Below are positions 34,180 through 43,580 of a DNA stretch of 64,000 bases, piece by piece (position 1 is the first letter of the stretch; each line of letters opens with the position of its first letter). The stretch is taken from assembly GCA_016700115.1 (NCBI GenBank), contig CP064999.1, forward strand, positions 868,001 to 932,000. The letters are read 5' to 3'. The notes beneath the pieces are model-generated. The model searched no databases. It was not told the origin of the DNA and saw only the letters and a program-made list of their open reading frames with translations. Source of the DNA: Sphingobacteriales bacterium (GTDB lineage: Bacteria; Bacteroidota; Bacteroidia; Chitinophagales; UBA2359). Both the position numbers and the translations under genes were made by a program.

Positions 34180-35719
34180 TAAAAATCTTCCCGCTCCCCG
34201 CAACATCGCCCATATAAGACACTTGCCAAAGATACAAACCCGCAGGCAAACCGGGCGGCAACTGCAAGATTTTTGTTCTATTCCATGTATTAAACTCCTC
34301 CTTCCAAACAATCTTGCCAATTTGGTTGTAGAGGGTAAACCGCGCTACCGGAAACTCTGCAGGAAGACTGTGGGAAAGGGTAAGCATGCCGCCATTCTGC
34401 ACGGGGTTGGGATATATCTGTACCAACGACACGGGAGTTTTGACGGGTAACTCAGCCGCCGAAACTACCATCGTGCTGTCGCAGCCTACCGGAAAACAGG
34501 TATTGCCTTGGGCATCTATTTTGAGCACCCAACCTTTTTGGGGTGGCGTATATTGATAGCCTGCCAGCACATAGCCTCCGTCGGAAGTGGGCTGCATGTC
34601 TTGAATATACACATCTGCTTCAGGATTGCACGTTATTTTTTTATACCAGGCAATATTGCCGTTAAAGTAAAACTTGGTTATCATAGACCCGCTTTTAGTG
34701 CCGTATAAATTAGGCGGACAAACTCCGATGATATTCCTGTTTTCCAGAGGGTTGCTGCTGCGAATGATAATCGGGTAAGTTAAGATAAGCTCAGGGTTAA
34801 CACCGCCTAAGCTGTTGTATTTCTTTTCCCAAATAATATCTCCCGATTCGTCTGTTTTAGCAAGATACAGATGGTTTACACCGCTTACGGTAGTACAGCC
34901 GGTCAGCAGATATTCTATGGGTTTGCCCTCAAAAAAGTACTCTTGATGTGTAGTAAGCGGAATGACATAAGCGGCACAGTCGTTACCTTCCCCTCCGTAG
35001 GTGCGTGTCCAAAGGGTATCGCCGAGGTGGTCGGTTTTGATGACCCATGCATCGTAGTTTAGGGTGCCGCTTGCGGCATTTACGGCATACCCGCCAATGA
35101 TAAACCCGCCGTCCCAGGGGGTTTCCTGAACGGAAAAGGCTACCGAACTGTTATCCAACATATAGGTCTTGTCCCATTCGAAGTTGCCGGCAGCATCGGT
35201 TTTCAGAACATAGTAGCGGGTTGTGTCTCCTTCAATATATTGTGCGCCGGCCATTACGATTCCGCCATCCGAAGTACTTACTATGTGGCGCATAGTTTGA
35301 GAACCGTTGGTTGTGGTATGAACTTTATGCCACAGTATCTCTCCAATAGAAGTGAATTTTACCAAATGGGTTTCGTTCCATCCGTCGGGTTTTTCTCTTG
35401 CATATACAACAATATAAGAGTTGCTATCAACCTGTAATACGAATTTTCCGTCTTCTATGCCTTTTACTTCGGGATCGTCATCAATATGCTTAAACCATTC
35501 CGGGTTACCCGCCAAGTCTATTTTCAGTAAGTACAAGGCACGGCCGGCATAACTGCTGTACACCCCCAAAACCAAATACCCGTCTTCAACAGGGCGTACT
35601 GCCTGCGACAGCATGTTCATCGTATCTGCCTCATATACTTTGTTAAAGTAGGTGAAGTTGGTTGTCTGGGCAGATAAAAACATGGAAGCAAATATGAAAA
35701 AGAATGTTATATTCCTCAT
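34166..35719 (-). CDS. T9SS-secreted propeller-type protein
   Basis: I start it at the ATG at 35717-35719 (MRNITFFFIFASMFLSAQ), an ideal signal peptide; the longer frame to 35764 runs into the terminator of the upstream gene. Repeating blades read DGYLVLGVYS, DGGIVMAGAQ, DGGFIIGGYA, IEYLLTGCT and DGGYVLAGYQ, with WDKTYM/WTRTYG/WEKKYN strands between. The T9SS type A tail is VQIYPNPVQNGGMLTLSHSL ... GLPAGLYLWQVSYMGD. Paralogue of the 31821 protein and related to 21058. No catalytic motif; likely a binding or structural propeller. Confidence 0.87.
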   Translation of the reverse strand: MRNITFFFIFASMFLSAQTTNFTYFNKVYEADTMNMLSQAVRPVEDGYLVLGVYSSYAGRALYLLKIDLAGNPEWFKHIDDDPEVKGIEDGKFVLQVDSNSYIVVYAREKPDGWNETHLVKFTSIGEILWHKVHTTTNGSQTMRHIVSTSDGGIVMAGAQYIEGDTTRYYVLKTDAAGNFEWDKTYMLDNSSVAFSVQETPWDGGFIIGGYAVNAASGTLNYDAWVIKTDHLGDTLWTRTYGGEGNDCAAYVIPLTTHQEYFFEGKPIEYLLTGCTTVSGVNHLYLAKTDESGDIIWEKKYNSLGGVNPELILTYPIIIRSSNPLENRNIIGVCPPNLYGTKSGSMITKFYFNGNIAWYKKITCNPEADVYIQDMQPTSDGGYVLAGYQYTPPQKGWVLKIDAQGNTCFPVGCDSTMVVSAAELPVKTPVSLVQIYPNPVQNGGMLTLSHSLPAEFPVARFTLYNQIGKIVWKEEFNTWNRTKILQLPPGLPAGLYLWQVSYMGDVAGSGKIFISEK

Positions 35720-35735
35720 GTTATGGTTGGGAAAT

Positions 35736-35773
35736 TTAAAAAGCCGGAAACAGCGAAAACGCATTTCCGGCTT
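35736..35773 (-). terminator. Intrinsic terminator of the 1478-aa gene
   Basis: AAGCCGGAAA (35741-35750) pairs perfectly with TTTCCGGCTT (35764-35773). On the minus strand the stem is followed by TTTTTAAATTT. It begins 12 bp past the stop codon. Confidence 0.8.
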
Positions 35774-35784
35774 GGGGTAAACAA

Positions 35785-38700
35785 TTAATGGATGACGACC
35801 AATTTCTCTACTTGCGTACTTGTGCCCAAACGCAGATAGTAAATGCCGTTATGCAGATTACCGGTGTCGAATTGTACCTTTTCCGTTCCGCCGGCAGCCA
35901 TGTTTTTGAACAACCGTCCCGTCATATCGTACAGATACAGGTATTCGCCGGCGGCCGGGGGTTGGTAGAACTGAACGGTTACTAAATGATTGGCAGGATT
36001 AGGGAAAAGTGCAAAGTGTTTATGTTTCTTTGCTTTGTTAGGCCGATTGCTTGAATTATCCTCCACGCTGCGTACGTAGCTGTTGCCTTGCAGCATCGCA
36101 AGCATACTCTCGGCCAAGGTCTGTCGGGCATCAAATCTGTTTTGTTCGGCTTGGTGCAAGACAAAAGCAGCATCCGAATTTTTACCGCTGCCGCCTGTGA
36201 GTAGTTGTATGTAGGCGTAATAGATGGCTTTGAAGTCGGCATTGCTCTGCGGCGTATCGGGTATGCTGTCTAAAATGGCAAGGGCTTCGGGATACATGCG
36301 GCGGTCTATATAGGTGCCTACCAATATTTTGTATGCCCAATCTGCGGCTACACAATGCAACAGGGCAATGATGCTGTCGCCCTCGCCGGCTATTTGCCAA
36401 TCCTGTATTTTCAGACTCAGTTCTTCCCCGCTATACTCACAACCTTCATTGCCTTCACCGTATGGTGGAACAGGAACAATGCAGGCTAAATTTAAAACCG
36501 GATCTGTACCTGTAAAACATTCATTATTTACAACCGAACCATCACCGCCATTTTCTGTCGGCACCGAATATTGATAGTCGTCGTGGTTTAGTATGAGGGT
36601 GAAGTCGTCGTTGGCGTTGTACACATGGTATCCCGTATTACCTGGCATCCCGGTGTGCCAGTGTTGGTGGAAGGAGAGTTCGGGGTTTGGTCCTACGCAT
36701 TTTCCTTGAGCATCCAGTTCGGCACCTTCTTTGATGTACCAGTCGCATTGGGGTTCGTTTTGATAGACGTTGCAGTTGAGTTGGAGGCTTCGGCAGTCAT
36801 TTTTAAAATGTGTGGCATCCGTAAAGCCGCCGGTAAACGTGTTCTGTCTGATATTGGCAATGGCAGGGTCGGAAAAATAGGCATTGTCAACAACTGCTGC
36901 GTGGGTATCACTGTTTGCAGCAGAAAAGGTGTTAATTGAGTTATTGGTCATTTTGAAGCCAAAGGAATTGAGGGTGTAAATGGCGTAAGAGTCGTGGTCA
37001 CCAGAACTGCCGGTTGGCACCAAAAAAGTATTGTTTCGCACGACTGCAAATGGCACAGAGTTAAGAGTGAGAGATTTGGTCACTTCGTGGAAAATATTGT
37101 TTTCAATATTGGTTACCGAAACGGCGGTCAGGGTGTTATAGACATCAATCCCTTGGTAAAGGTATTCAAAGATATTAGGCGCAGCTGAGATTTCTCCATT
37201 TATAATAATAGTGCCAATGTTAATACCGCTGTTAGTTGTTCTGATACCGGTACCTTTAGCTTCAAAGCTCAAAATGGCTGAATTGGCATAGAATAAGTTA
37301 TTTCCTATGGGCACATTGTTTACTGAATTAATATCAATTTGAGATTTGTAGTCGAGAATGGCTGTGCCGACAAAGGGTTGTAAATTTCTAAAATTGCTGT
37401 TTACAATTCGGCTCCGTTGCCGGTATCTCTCTAAACCTAAAACAGGGCGATACAGGTTCATTTTTACACTCGTCAGGTTATTTTCAAAAACACAGTTGTT
37501 TTCAATAATAATAACCCCGCCGCCTTTGATTTGATATAATTCGTTTGGGGGATGTACGGGGTCGTCGTCTTCAATAGCTATCAAGGCATCTTTTATGGTA
37601 CTGCCCGATACATACACCACACCATGATCGGGGCTGCCGACGGTTTCGATGTTTTCCGTGCTCGGGTGGTTAACGGCTGCATCGGCTTCAACCCGAATGC
37701 CATGCCAATAGTTTTCAGCACAATTGTCGCCTTGTAAGGAAGCACTGTTAACAATTCGAAGGATGCCGCCTTTTTTTACATCAAATTTGGTGTTTTTTCC
37801 TGCCATATACAAATTTGTGTTATCAATGGTTAGGGTTTTTCCGGAGGGTATTGTAATTGTGCCTGCAATTCTAAAGGTTTTGTTTTCCCACAATTCAATG
37901 TTGTTTAAATCATCTCCGTCATCGTCGGTCAATGGCGGGGTAGTGCCTACTAAATACGCTCCTTCAAAGTCAAAAATATTTTCTAAATCTGCAGGTGTGA
38001 CGATTTGCTCTGCTGAGGCTGTACAGCTGCCGAAATCGGAAACTTCAACTGAATAGGTACCAAGGGCATTAACGGTGATTATAGGAGTCGTTTCTCCAGA
38101 ATGCAACCATGTATAAGTAAAGGGTCCGCCACCTGTGACATTGGCTGTTAGTATAGCGGTGCAGTAATCGTTTCCTTCGTCAATTACAATGTTAACTTGC
38201 GGATTGCTTAAAACAGATACAGTGACAGAAGCAGAAGCAGAGCAACCGATGTCGGTAATGGTTACTGAGTAGGTGGTAGTTGCAGATGGGCTAACGGTAA
38301 CTGTTTCAGATGTTTCGCCACTACTCCATAAGTAACTACTTCCTCCAGAAGCAGTGAGGTAAGTAGATTCGCCTTCACATAAAAATAAATTATCTGTAAT
38401 GCTGGGAGTAGGGAATGGATTTACAGTTACTATAATGCTGGTAGCAGCAGCGCAACCGTTGGTATCAGTAACGTTAACGGTGTAAGAGGTATTGGATGTT
38501 GGGCTAACATTAATTGATTGAGTTGTTTCACCACTACTCCATTGGTAGCTACCTCCGCCGGAAGCAGTAAGGGTGGTAGATTCGCCTTCACATAAAATTA
38601 AATCGCCTGTAATACTGATAGTAGGCAACGGATTTACCGTTACTGTAGTGCTGTTAGCAGCAGAGCAACCGTTGTTATCTGTAACGGTTACCGAGTAAGT

Positions 38701-40221
38701 GGTATTGGCTGTAGGGTTAACAGTAATTGATGATGATATTTGTCCGGTTTGCCATAAATAGCTACTACCGCTAGAAGCGGTGAGGGTAGTGGATTCACCT
38801 TCGCATATAACTATATTACCTGTAATGTTGGGTGCAGTAGGTAGCGGATTTATAATTACTGTAATGCTGTTAGTAGCAGTGCAATCGTTTGTATCGGTAA
38901 CAGTTACAGAGTAAGTACCGGAGGTGGTAATCAATTCGGGTTGAATACCGTTTTCCCAAGTGTAGGTATAAGGTTCTGTTCCGCCGGCAACTATGGATTG
39001 TGAGTTAATAGGTAGTTCTTCTGCACAAACAGTCTGTATAGGTTCGGCAAAATTGATTTGGAGTAAATCTATGTTAACACTAACCGATTGGAAGCAATAT
39101 ATTTCTCTACTATTATTCTTAATCAGAGTAATATAATATATGCCTGGTTGGGTAAGCGTTTTGGTTAGCGTACAGGGCCATGTACAACTTGGTAGAATTA
39201 TGTCAAAAGAATTATCTTTACTAACTCTTAGAGAAGATCCTGTAATTTGTTCTACATCGGGCGTTGGGCTTATGGTAAGAATCGCACCACAATTATTATA
39301 CTGAATATCATATTGAAAGCTACTTTCTTCCTGCAATTCTAAAATTTCATAACCGGCAATTAATGTGTTGCTGTTGGCATCGGTTATTGTAACAGTATAT
39401 AAACCTAATTGGTTGGCAGCAATGACTGACTCAATAATATCTTCAAATGGAGGGGTTGTTTCTAATCCAGAATTCCACAAGTCTTCTGGAGCGTCAAACC
39501 AATCAACAGGATTTTCTGAGGGGTCTTCCCAAGACATATTATAAGGGGGGCATCCTCCGTAAGGTGTTGCATATAACAGTTGACCGGCATCACACACATA
39601 GGTGCTTGAATATAAATTAACATTTAGCGGTAGCTCAAATGTAGGATTTGTAATAGAAAGATTTCCATAGAAAGTATATGAACCGGGTATGTTTGTAAAT
39701 TGATATGAAGCACTCTCATCTAACATATTTTGTCCGTTTATGTAAAGAGTTAGGTTATAGACACTTGGATCATCACCACAAGACGCTCCATTTGTATAAT
39801 AAAAATCTGTAAGTATATCTACAGAAACTGCATTGCTGCAAGAGCTGGTGGCATAGTATTGCATCATATTGGTTGGCATCATCACAGAAAAAGCAGGGAA
39901 GGCATCTGTACCAAAAAATGACATGTTTAGTTCTTGGGTTTCTATGGCATTGTTGCTTTCATCTAAAAAAGTGAATACGACATCAATATTTACAACGCAA
40001 CCATTGTGTAAGGATGCACCGGTTTGAGGCTGCACATACAAATGAAATACACTGGCATCAGCAGGATCGGCATCAATAAATAATTGAAAGGTTACTACAG
40101 GCGGTTTTGCAAAAACAGGATGTGATTTAAAGGTTGAGCAAATTACTAAAATTGCAAATAATAAGCTACTTAACCGTTTATGCGGCACAAATTCAGTTAA
40201 AAAACTAAATTTTGACCGCAA
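35785..40221 (-). CDS. Giant T9SS-secreted protein: Ig/PKD-like repeats + beta-helix; octanucleotide repeat at 5' end
   Basis: 1478 aa as read from a TTG at 40221. Signal peptide h-region LSSLLFAILVICSTF (about 17-31), cleavage after VFA. About 395-725 holds four or five tandem repeats of about 80 aa (LCEGESTTLTASGGGSYQWS, then SGETTQS...NTSYTVNVTDTNGC). About 745-1180 looks like a right-handed beta-helix (SGKTLTIDNTNLYM, GGVIIIENNCVFENN). About 1270-1380 is the helical segment shared with the 15936 protein, then a T9SS type A tail (FALFPNPANHLVTVQFYQPP). The region upstream has a good promoter (40377-40407), an ATG at 40334-40336 (MKKLLTLMS) and eight GTGTGTCG units. With eight copies that ATG runs into TAA; with nine or six it joins this frame. 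Confidence 0.87.
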   Translation of the reverse strand: MRSKFSFLTEFVPHKRLSSLLFAILVICSTFKSHPVFAKPPVVTFQLFIDADPADASVFHLYVQPQTGASLHNGCVVNIDVVFTFLDESNNAIETQELNMSFFGTDAFPAFSVMMPTNMMQYYATSSCSNAVSVDILTDFYYTNGASCGDDPSVYNLTLYINGQNMLDESASYQFTNIPGSYTFYGNLSITNPTFELPLNVNLYSSTYVCDAGQLLYATPYGGCPPYNMSWEDPSENPVDWFDAPEDLWNSGLETTPPFEDIIESVIAANQLGLYTVTITDANSNTLIAGYEILELQEESSFQYDIQYNNCGAILTISPTPDVEQITGSSLRVSKDNSFDIILPSCTWPCTLTKTLTQPGIYYITLIKNNSREIYCFQSVSVNIDLLQINFAEPIQTVCAEELPINSQSIVAGGTEPYTYTWENGIQPELITTSGTYSVTVTDTNDCTATNSITVIINPLPTAPNITGNIVICEGESTTLTASSGSSYLWQTGQISSSITVNPTANTTYSVTVTDNNGCSAANSTTVTVNPLPTISITGDLILCEGESTTLTASGGGSYQWSSGETTQSINVSPTSNTSYTVNVTDTNGCAAATSIIVTVNPFPTPSITDNLFLCEGESTYLTASGGSSYLWSSGETSETVTVSPSATTTYSVTITDIGCSASASVTVSVLSNPQVNIVIDEGNDYCTAILTANVTGGGPFTYTWLHSGETTPIITVNALGTYSVEVSDFGSCTASAEQIVTPADLENIFDFEGAYLVGTTPPLTDDDGDDLNNIELWENKTFRIAGTITIPSGKTLTIDNTNLYMAGKNTKFDVKKGGILRIVNSASLQGDNCAENYWHGIRVEADAAVNHPSTENIETVGSPDHGVVYVSGSTIKDALIAIEDDDPVHPPNELYQIKGGGVIIIENNCVFENNLTSVKMNLYRPVLGLERYRQRSRIVNSNFRNLQPFVGTAILDYKSQIDINSVNNVPIGNNLFYANSAILSFEAKGTGIRTTNSGINIGTIIINGEISAAPNIFEYLYQGIDVYNTLTAVSVTNIENNIFHEVTKSLTLNSVPFAVVRNNTFLVPTGSSGDHDSYAIYTLNSFGFKMTNNSINTFSAANSDTHAAVVDNAYFSDPAIANIRQNTFTGGFTDATHFKNDCRSLQLNCNVYQNEPQCDWYIKEGAELDAQGKCVGPNPELSFHQHWHTGMPGNTGYHVYNANDDFTLILNHDDYQYSVPTENGGDGSVVNNECFTGTDPVLNLACIVPVPPYGEGNEGCEYSGEELSLKIQDWQIAGEGDSIIALLHCVAADWAYKILVGTYIDRRMYPEALAILDSIPDTPQSNADFKAIYYAYIQLLTGGSGKNSDAAFVLHQAEQNRFDARQTLAESMLAMLQGNSYVRSVEDNSSNRPNKAKKHKHFALFPNPANHLVTVQFYQPPAAGEYLYLYDMTGRLFKNMAAGGTEKVQFDTGNLHNGIYYLRLGTSTQVEKLVVIH

Positions 40222-40244
40222 CTTCTTTGTATCAAATACTTTAG

Positions 40245-40308
40245 GTGTGTCGGTGTGTCGGTGTGTCGGTGTGTCGGTGTGTCGGTGTGTCGGTGTGTCG
40301 GTGTGTCG
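40245..40308 (-). repeat. Eight perfect copies of octamer GTGTGTCG
   Basis: A 64-bp tract with no variation between copies, a sign of recent turnover. On the minus strand (CGACACAC) it lies between the ATG at 40336 and the signal peptide of the 1478-aa protein and has no stops in the ON frame (coding R-H-T-D-T-P-T-H). Eight is not a multiple of three, so copy changes shift the frame. Confidence 0.9.
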
Positions 40309-40376
40309 GACTCATCAAAGTTAGTAGTTTTTTCATAAAATCACGATTTTTTAGTAGAAAAAATTATAACATTATT

Positions 40377-40407
40377 CAAAGGTATTGTTTTTATATCAAA
40401 AAAGCAA
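40377..40407 (-). promoter_or_regulatory. Promoter TTG-N20-TACCTTTG for the 1478-aa gene
   Basis: On the minus strand TTG (40407-40405), 20-nt spacer, TACCTTTG (40384-40377): an exact Bacteroidota promoter with the same spacing as at 2687. The transcript would start near 40370, some 35 nt before the ATG at 40336, so the octamer tract lies in the transcript. Confidence 0.6.
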
Positions 40408-40408
40408 T

Positions 40409-41249
40409 GATTGATAAAAAATCTTTTTGGGTCTTCTGTAACTTTTGAGAGATTTACCAAAACCAGCTACTTAAGTATACCTGATTTACGGCATCCTTTG
40501 TTGGTTTGTTTAGAGTACTTATACTAATTAAACTCAATAAATTAATCTGCCCCTCAAGCACGTATTTGCATGAGAGATCGCCCGCCTTACCTCTCAAAAC
40601 TGCCAACCTTTCTTCGAAAATTAGACTGCCAAAGAACAAAAAACACCCGCCTCACTTTAAAAAGCAACTTTCACCCACTCGCCATCTATTATAAAAAAAC
40701 AGGATTTTGTGTCTCAAAAAAGGGGCACATAAGACCATTGCGCAGGCACATTAAGCCTTTGCAGGGGTACTTTAAGTCATTGCAGAGGCGCAATAGGCTT
40801 TTGCACAGGTACATTAAGTCTTTGCAGGGTTGCATTAAGCCTTTGCAGGGGGACTTTACATTAATGCACAGGCACATTAATCCTTAGCGAAGGTGCAATA
40901 ACCCTTTGCAGGGAGACTTTAAGCCTTTGCAGGGGTACATTAAGTTAAAACACAGGCACTTTAAGTCATTGCAAAGGTGCAATAAACCTTTGCAGGGTGG
41001 CTTAAGGGCTTTGTGAAGGGGCAAAAATGCAAAATCAACCTCAAATATGCCCCTTCCTCAGGTTCTTTTTATCGAGTAAGAGGCAAAAACCGGACACCTT
41101 AAAGGGGTTAATTCTATTTATATGCTTTATTTTGATACAACAAGAGTCGTAAAAAGCAGGTCGGTGCAAGTTTAAACAGATAAAAGCCAATTGCCCCATA
41201 CATTCCTTACCTTTGCCGGTTCTTAAAAGTAAAAAATAGCCCTGTTTCT
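40409..41249. other. Intergenic region between the giant gene and PhoD
   Basis: Apart from the 21-bp array I see no gene. A -7 motif TACCTTTG at 41208-41215 probably serves the PhoD gene at 41250, although the expected -33 TTG is not at the best spacing. Confidence 0.5.
40725..41018. repeat. Fourteen tandem 21-bp units, degenerate
   Basis: Exact 21-bp period over 294 bp. Typical unit GTACATTAAGTCTTTGCAGG plus G; variants start GCACATTAAG, GTGCAATAA or GTACTTTAAG and end CAGGG, CACAG or GCAAAG. Because 21 is divisible by 3, both strands stay partly open with seven-residue periodicity (IKPLQG-type on plus, LMxPCKG-type on minus). I see no start or export signal that would make it a gene. Confidence 0.85.
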
Positions 41250-42587
41250 ATGAACAAGATGGTATATATGCTTTTATGGTATCTTTTGCTGCCGTTGGTG
41301 TTTCACAACATCTTACTGAAAGCACAAACCCTGCCAAAAATTATTAGCGGGCCGATGCAGGGGCATACCACTGATTCTGAAATATTGATTTGGATACTAA
41401 CACAACATGCGGAAACTGTTGGCATTTCTCTCCACCAACAAAAAGACAGTGAAGCGGTCGCTCAACAAACCCTTGCTTCAGATACTTCAAAAGTCAGATT
41501 TGGTTACTTCCCTGCCCAATTTCATTTCAAACATCTGACGGCAAATACAACCTATTGGTATCGCCTGTTTTTGAACAGAAAAGAGGTAAAAACCGGTCAA
41601 ATAAGAACCTTAAAGCCTCCCGGTACCTCTGATTTTAGTTTTGTGGCCGGTTCTTGCGCACTTTTACCCGAAACGGCATTGGAAGATGTGCAACCCGGAG
41701 TAACGGCAAAAACCTATTTAAGCGCCGCCAAAACCGGTGCTGATTTTATGATTTGGCTGGGAGATAACCTGTATTTCAGAAACGGAGACTGGAAAAGTTA
41801 TGAGTCCATGTTTGCTCGTTATGTTAAAATGCGCTCCCTCCCACCCCTCAATTTTCTGCTCGAATCCATGCCGCAATATGCAATATGGGATGATCATGAT
41901 TTTGGTTACGACAATGCCAATAGTTCCATCCCTTCCAAAGACTGGGCTTTGCAGTTGTTTAAGCTTTTTTGGGCAAATCCGGCTTATGGTCATCCCAATC
42001 ATCCCGGAGTGTTTTTCTCCTTTGAGTATCAGGATGCCGAGTTTTTTCTACTCGATGACCGGTATTATAAACGCCTGCAGAACAATCAGGGCGATGACGG
42101 GACTCTCTTGGGAAGTTATCAGTGGGATTGGCTGAAGCAAAAACTGCTTCAATCAAAGGCTACATTTAAGTTTGTGGTTTGCGGGGTTCAAATGCTCATC
42201 GAAAATTCCCCGGCAGAAGGGTTAAAAGAATTTCCGGCAGAGCGCACCGCATTTTTGGATTTGCTGCAACAAAACGATATTAAAGGCGTGATTCTAATCA
42301 GTGGCGACCGGCATTTTTCAGAGCTTTACCGCCTCCCCCGCCCCGAAAGTTACGACCTCTATGAAGTTACAACCTCCCCGCTTAGCAGCCTGACTACCGG
42401 AATCTTATTAAGTACGAGCAAGGGCACTCAACTTGCTGTGCCAAAAACACGTTTGAAAAGAGCCAATTTTGCCAAATTCACGATTTCCGGAACTGCCGGC
42501 AATCGCCGTTGTACGGTTTTTATTTGTAATAAACACGGCAAACCCGTTTGGGAAAAAACATGGAATTTGTCTGACCTCGGCTATTAA
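41250..42587 (+). CDS. PhoD-like alkaline phosphatase
   Basis: 445 aa, signal peptide ending near LLKAQ (residue 26). An N-terminal beta-sandwich (30-115) precedes the PhoD metallophosphatase domain: FVAGSCAL (Cys metal ligand), MIWLGDNLYFRNGDW (GDN), YAIWDDHDFGYDNAN (DDHD), and ISGDRHFSELYRL (GDRH). These residues bind the Fe/Ca centre of PhoD enzymes, which hydrolyse phosphate mono- and diesters outside the cytoplasm. The Sua5 gene starts 22 bp later, so read-through is possible, but the two functions are unrelated. Confidence 0.88.
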   Translation: MNKMVYMLLWYLLLPLVFHNILLKAQTLPKIISGPMQGHTTDSEILIWILTQHAETVGISLHQQKDSEAVAQQTLASDTSKVRFGYFPAQFHFKHLTANTTYWYRLFLNRKEVKTGQIRTLKPPGTSDFSFVAGSCALLPETALEDVQPGVTAKTYLSAAKTGADFMIWLGDNLYFRNGDWKSYESMFARYVKMRSLPPLNFLLESMPQYAIWDDHDFGYDNANSSIPSKDWALQLFKLFWANPAYGHPNHPGVFFSFEYQDAEFFLLDDRYYKRLQNNQGDDGTLLGSYQWDWLKQKLLQSKATFKFVVCGVQMLIENSPAEGLKEFPAERTAFLDLLQQNDIKGVILISGDRHFSELYRLPRPESYDLYEVTTSPLSSLTTGILLSTSKGTQLAVPKTRLKRANFAKFTISGTAGNRRCTVFICNKHGKPVWEKTWNLSDLGY

Positions 42588-42608
42588 CCCCAAATCTCTT
42601 TTCCCGAA

Positions 42609-43571
42609 ATGATAGGAACAGATATTCAATATGCTGCAAAACTGTTGAAAAACAACGAATTGGTCGCAATTCCAACCGAAACTGTCTATGGATTAGCCGC
42701 AAACGCATTAAATGATGATGCTATATTAAAAATATTTATCACTAAAAACCGCCCCACTTTTGACCCTTTAATCGTCCATTTCAGAACTATTGAAGAAATT
42801 AAAAAATATGTAATAAGTTTTCCTTCAAAAGCTAAACTTCTGGCTACTACATTTATGCCCGGTCCATTAACCCTGCTTCTGCCGAAAAATCATCTTATAT
42901 CCGATTTGGTTACCAGCGGATTGCCCTATGTGGCAATTAGAATGCCTTCTCATTCCACGTCATTAGAACTGCTTAACTGTCTTGATTTTCCGTTAGCAGC
43001 ACCAAGCGCTAATCCATTTGGATATGTCAGCCCCACTACGGCGCAACATGTCGAAGCACAATTGGGCGACAAAATACCTTATATCTTAGATGGAGGACCT
43101 TGCGAAATTGGCATCGAATCGACCATCGTAGGGTTTGATACTGACCTGCCTACTGTTTACCGGTTAGGCGGAACAAGTATTGAACAAATAGAAACTGTTA
43201 TTGGTAAAGTAAATGTGCAGTTGCACTCTTCATCCAATCCAAAATCGGCAGGAATGTTGAAAAGCCATTATGCCCCTAATAAGACCGTGATTCTTGGCAA
43301 TCTCGAAACGCTTATTCAGCAGTATCCGCCCGAAACAACCGGAGTATTGTCTTTTTGCAAAAACTACAATTACCCTTATCAGGTAATCCTATCCCCTGAC
43401 GGCAACCTAAAAGAAGCAGCCAGAAATCTGTTTGACGGGTTGCGTTTTTTAGATAGTTTGCCGGTAACAACTATTCTGACCGAACCCGTTCCGGACCAAA
43501 ACTTAGGACGCGCCATCAATGATCGGCTAAAACGAGCTTCGGCTATTGAAAAAGAAGAAGAACCCGATTAG
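42609..43571 (+). CDS. L-threonylcarbamoyladenylate synthase (Sua5/YrdC/TsaC type)
   Basis: 320 aa. It makes threonylcarbamoyl-AMP from Thr, bicarbonate and ATP for the t6A37 modification of tRNAs. The YrdC domain (about 5-195) has PTETVYGLAANALND, KNRPTFDPLIVHF, PGPLTLLLPK and AAPSANPFGYVSPT. The linker SAGMLKSHYAP (about 214-224) and the C-terminal Sua5 domain identify the longer Sua5 form rather than short TsaC. The IS element is inserted 10 bp after its stop codon, leaving the gene intact. Confidence 0.92.
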   Translation: MIGTDIQYAAKLLKNNELVAIPTETVYGLAANALNDDAILKIFITKNRPTFDPLIVHFRTIEEIKKYVISFPSKAKLLATTFMPGPLTLLLPKNHLISDLVTSGLPYVAIRMPSHSTSLELLNCLDFPLAAPSANPFGYVSPTTAQHVEAQLGDKIPYILDGGPCEIGIESTIVGFDTDLPTVYRLGGTSIEQIETVIGKVNVQLHSSSNPKSAGMLKSHYAPNKTVILGNLETLIQQYPPETTGVLSFCKNYNYPYQVILSPDGNLKEAARNLFDGLRFLDSLPVTTILTEPVPDQNLGRAINDRLKRASAIEKEEEPD

Positions 43572-43580
43572 GCTGTTAAA

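Noticed and set aside
40570..40887. 105-codon open frame over the 21-bp array
   Set aside because: No export signal or known domain; openness explained by the 21-bp period, and the opposite strand is open too.
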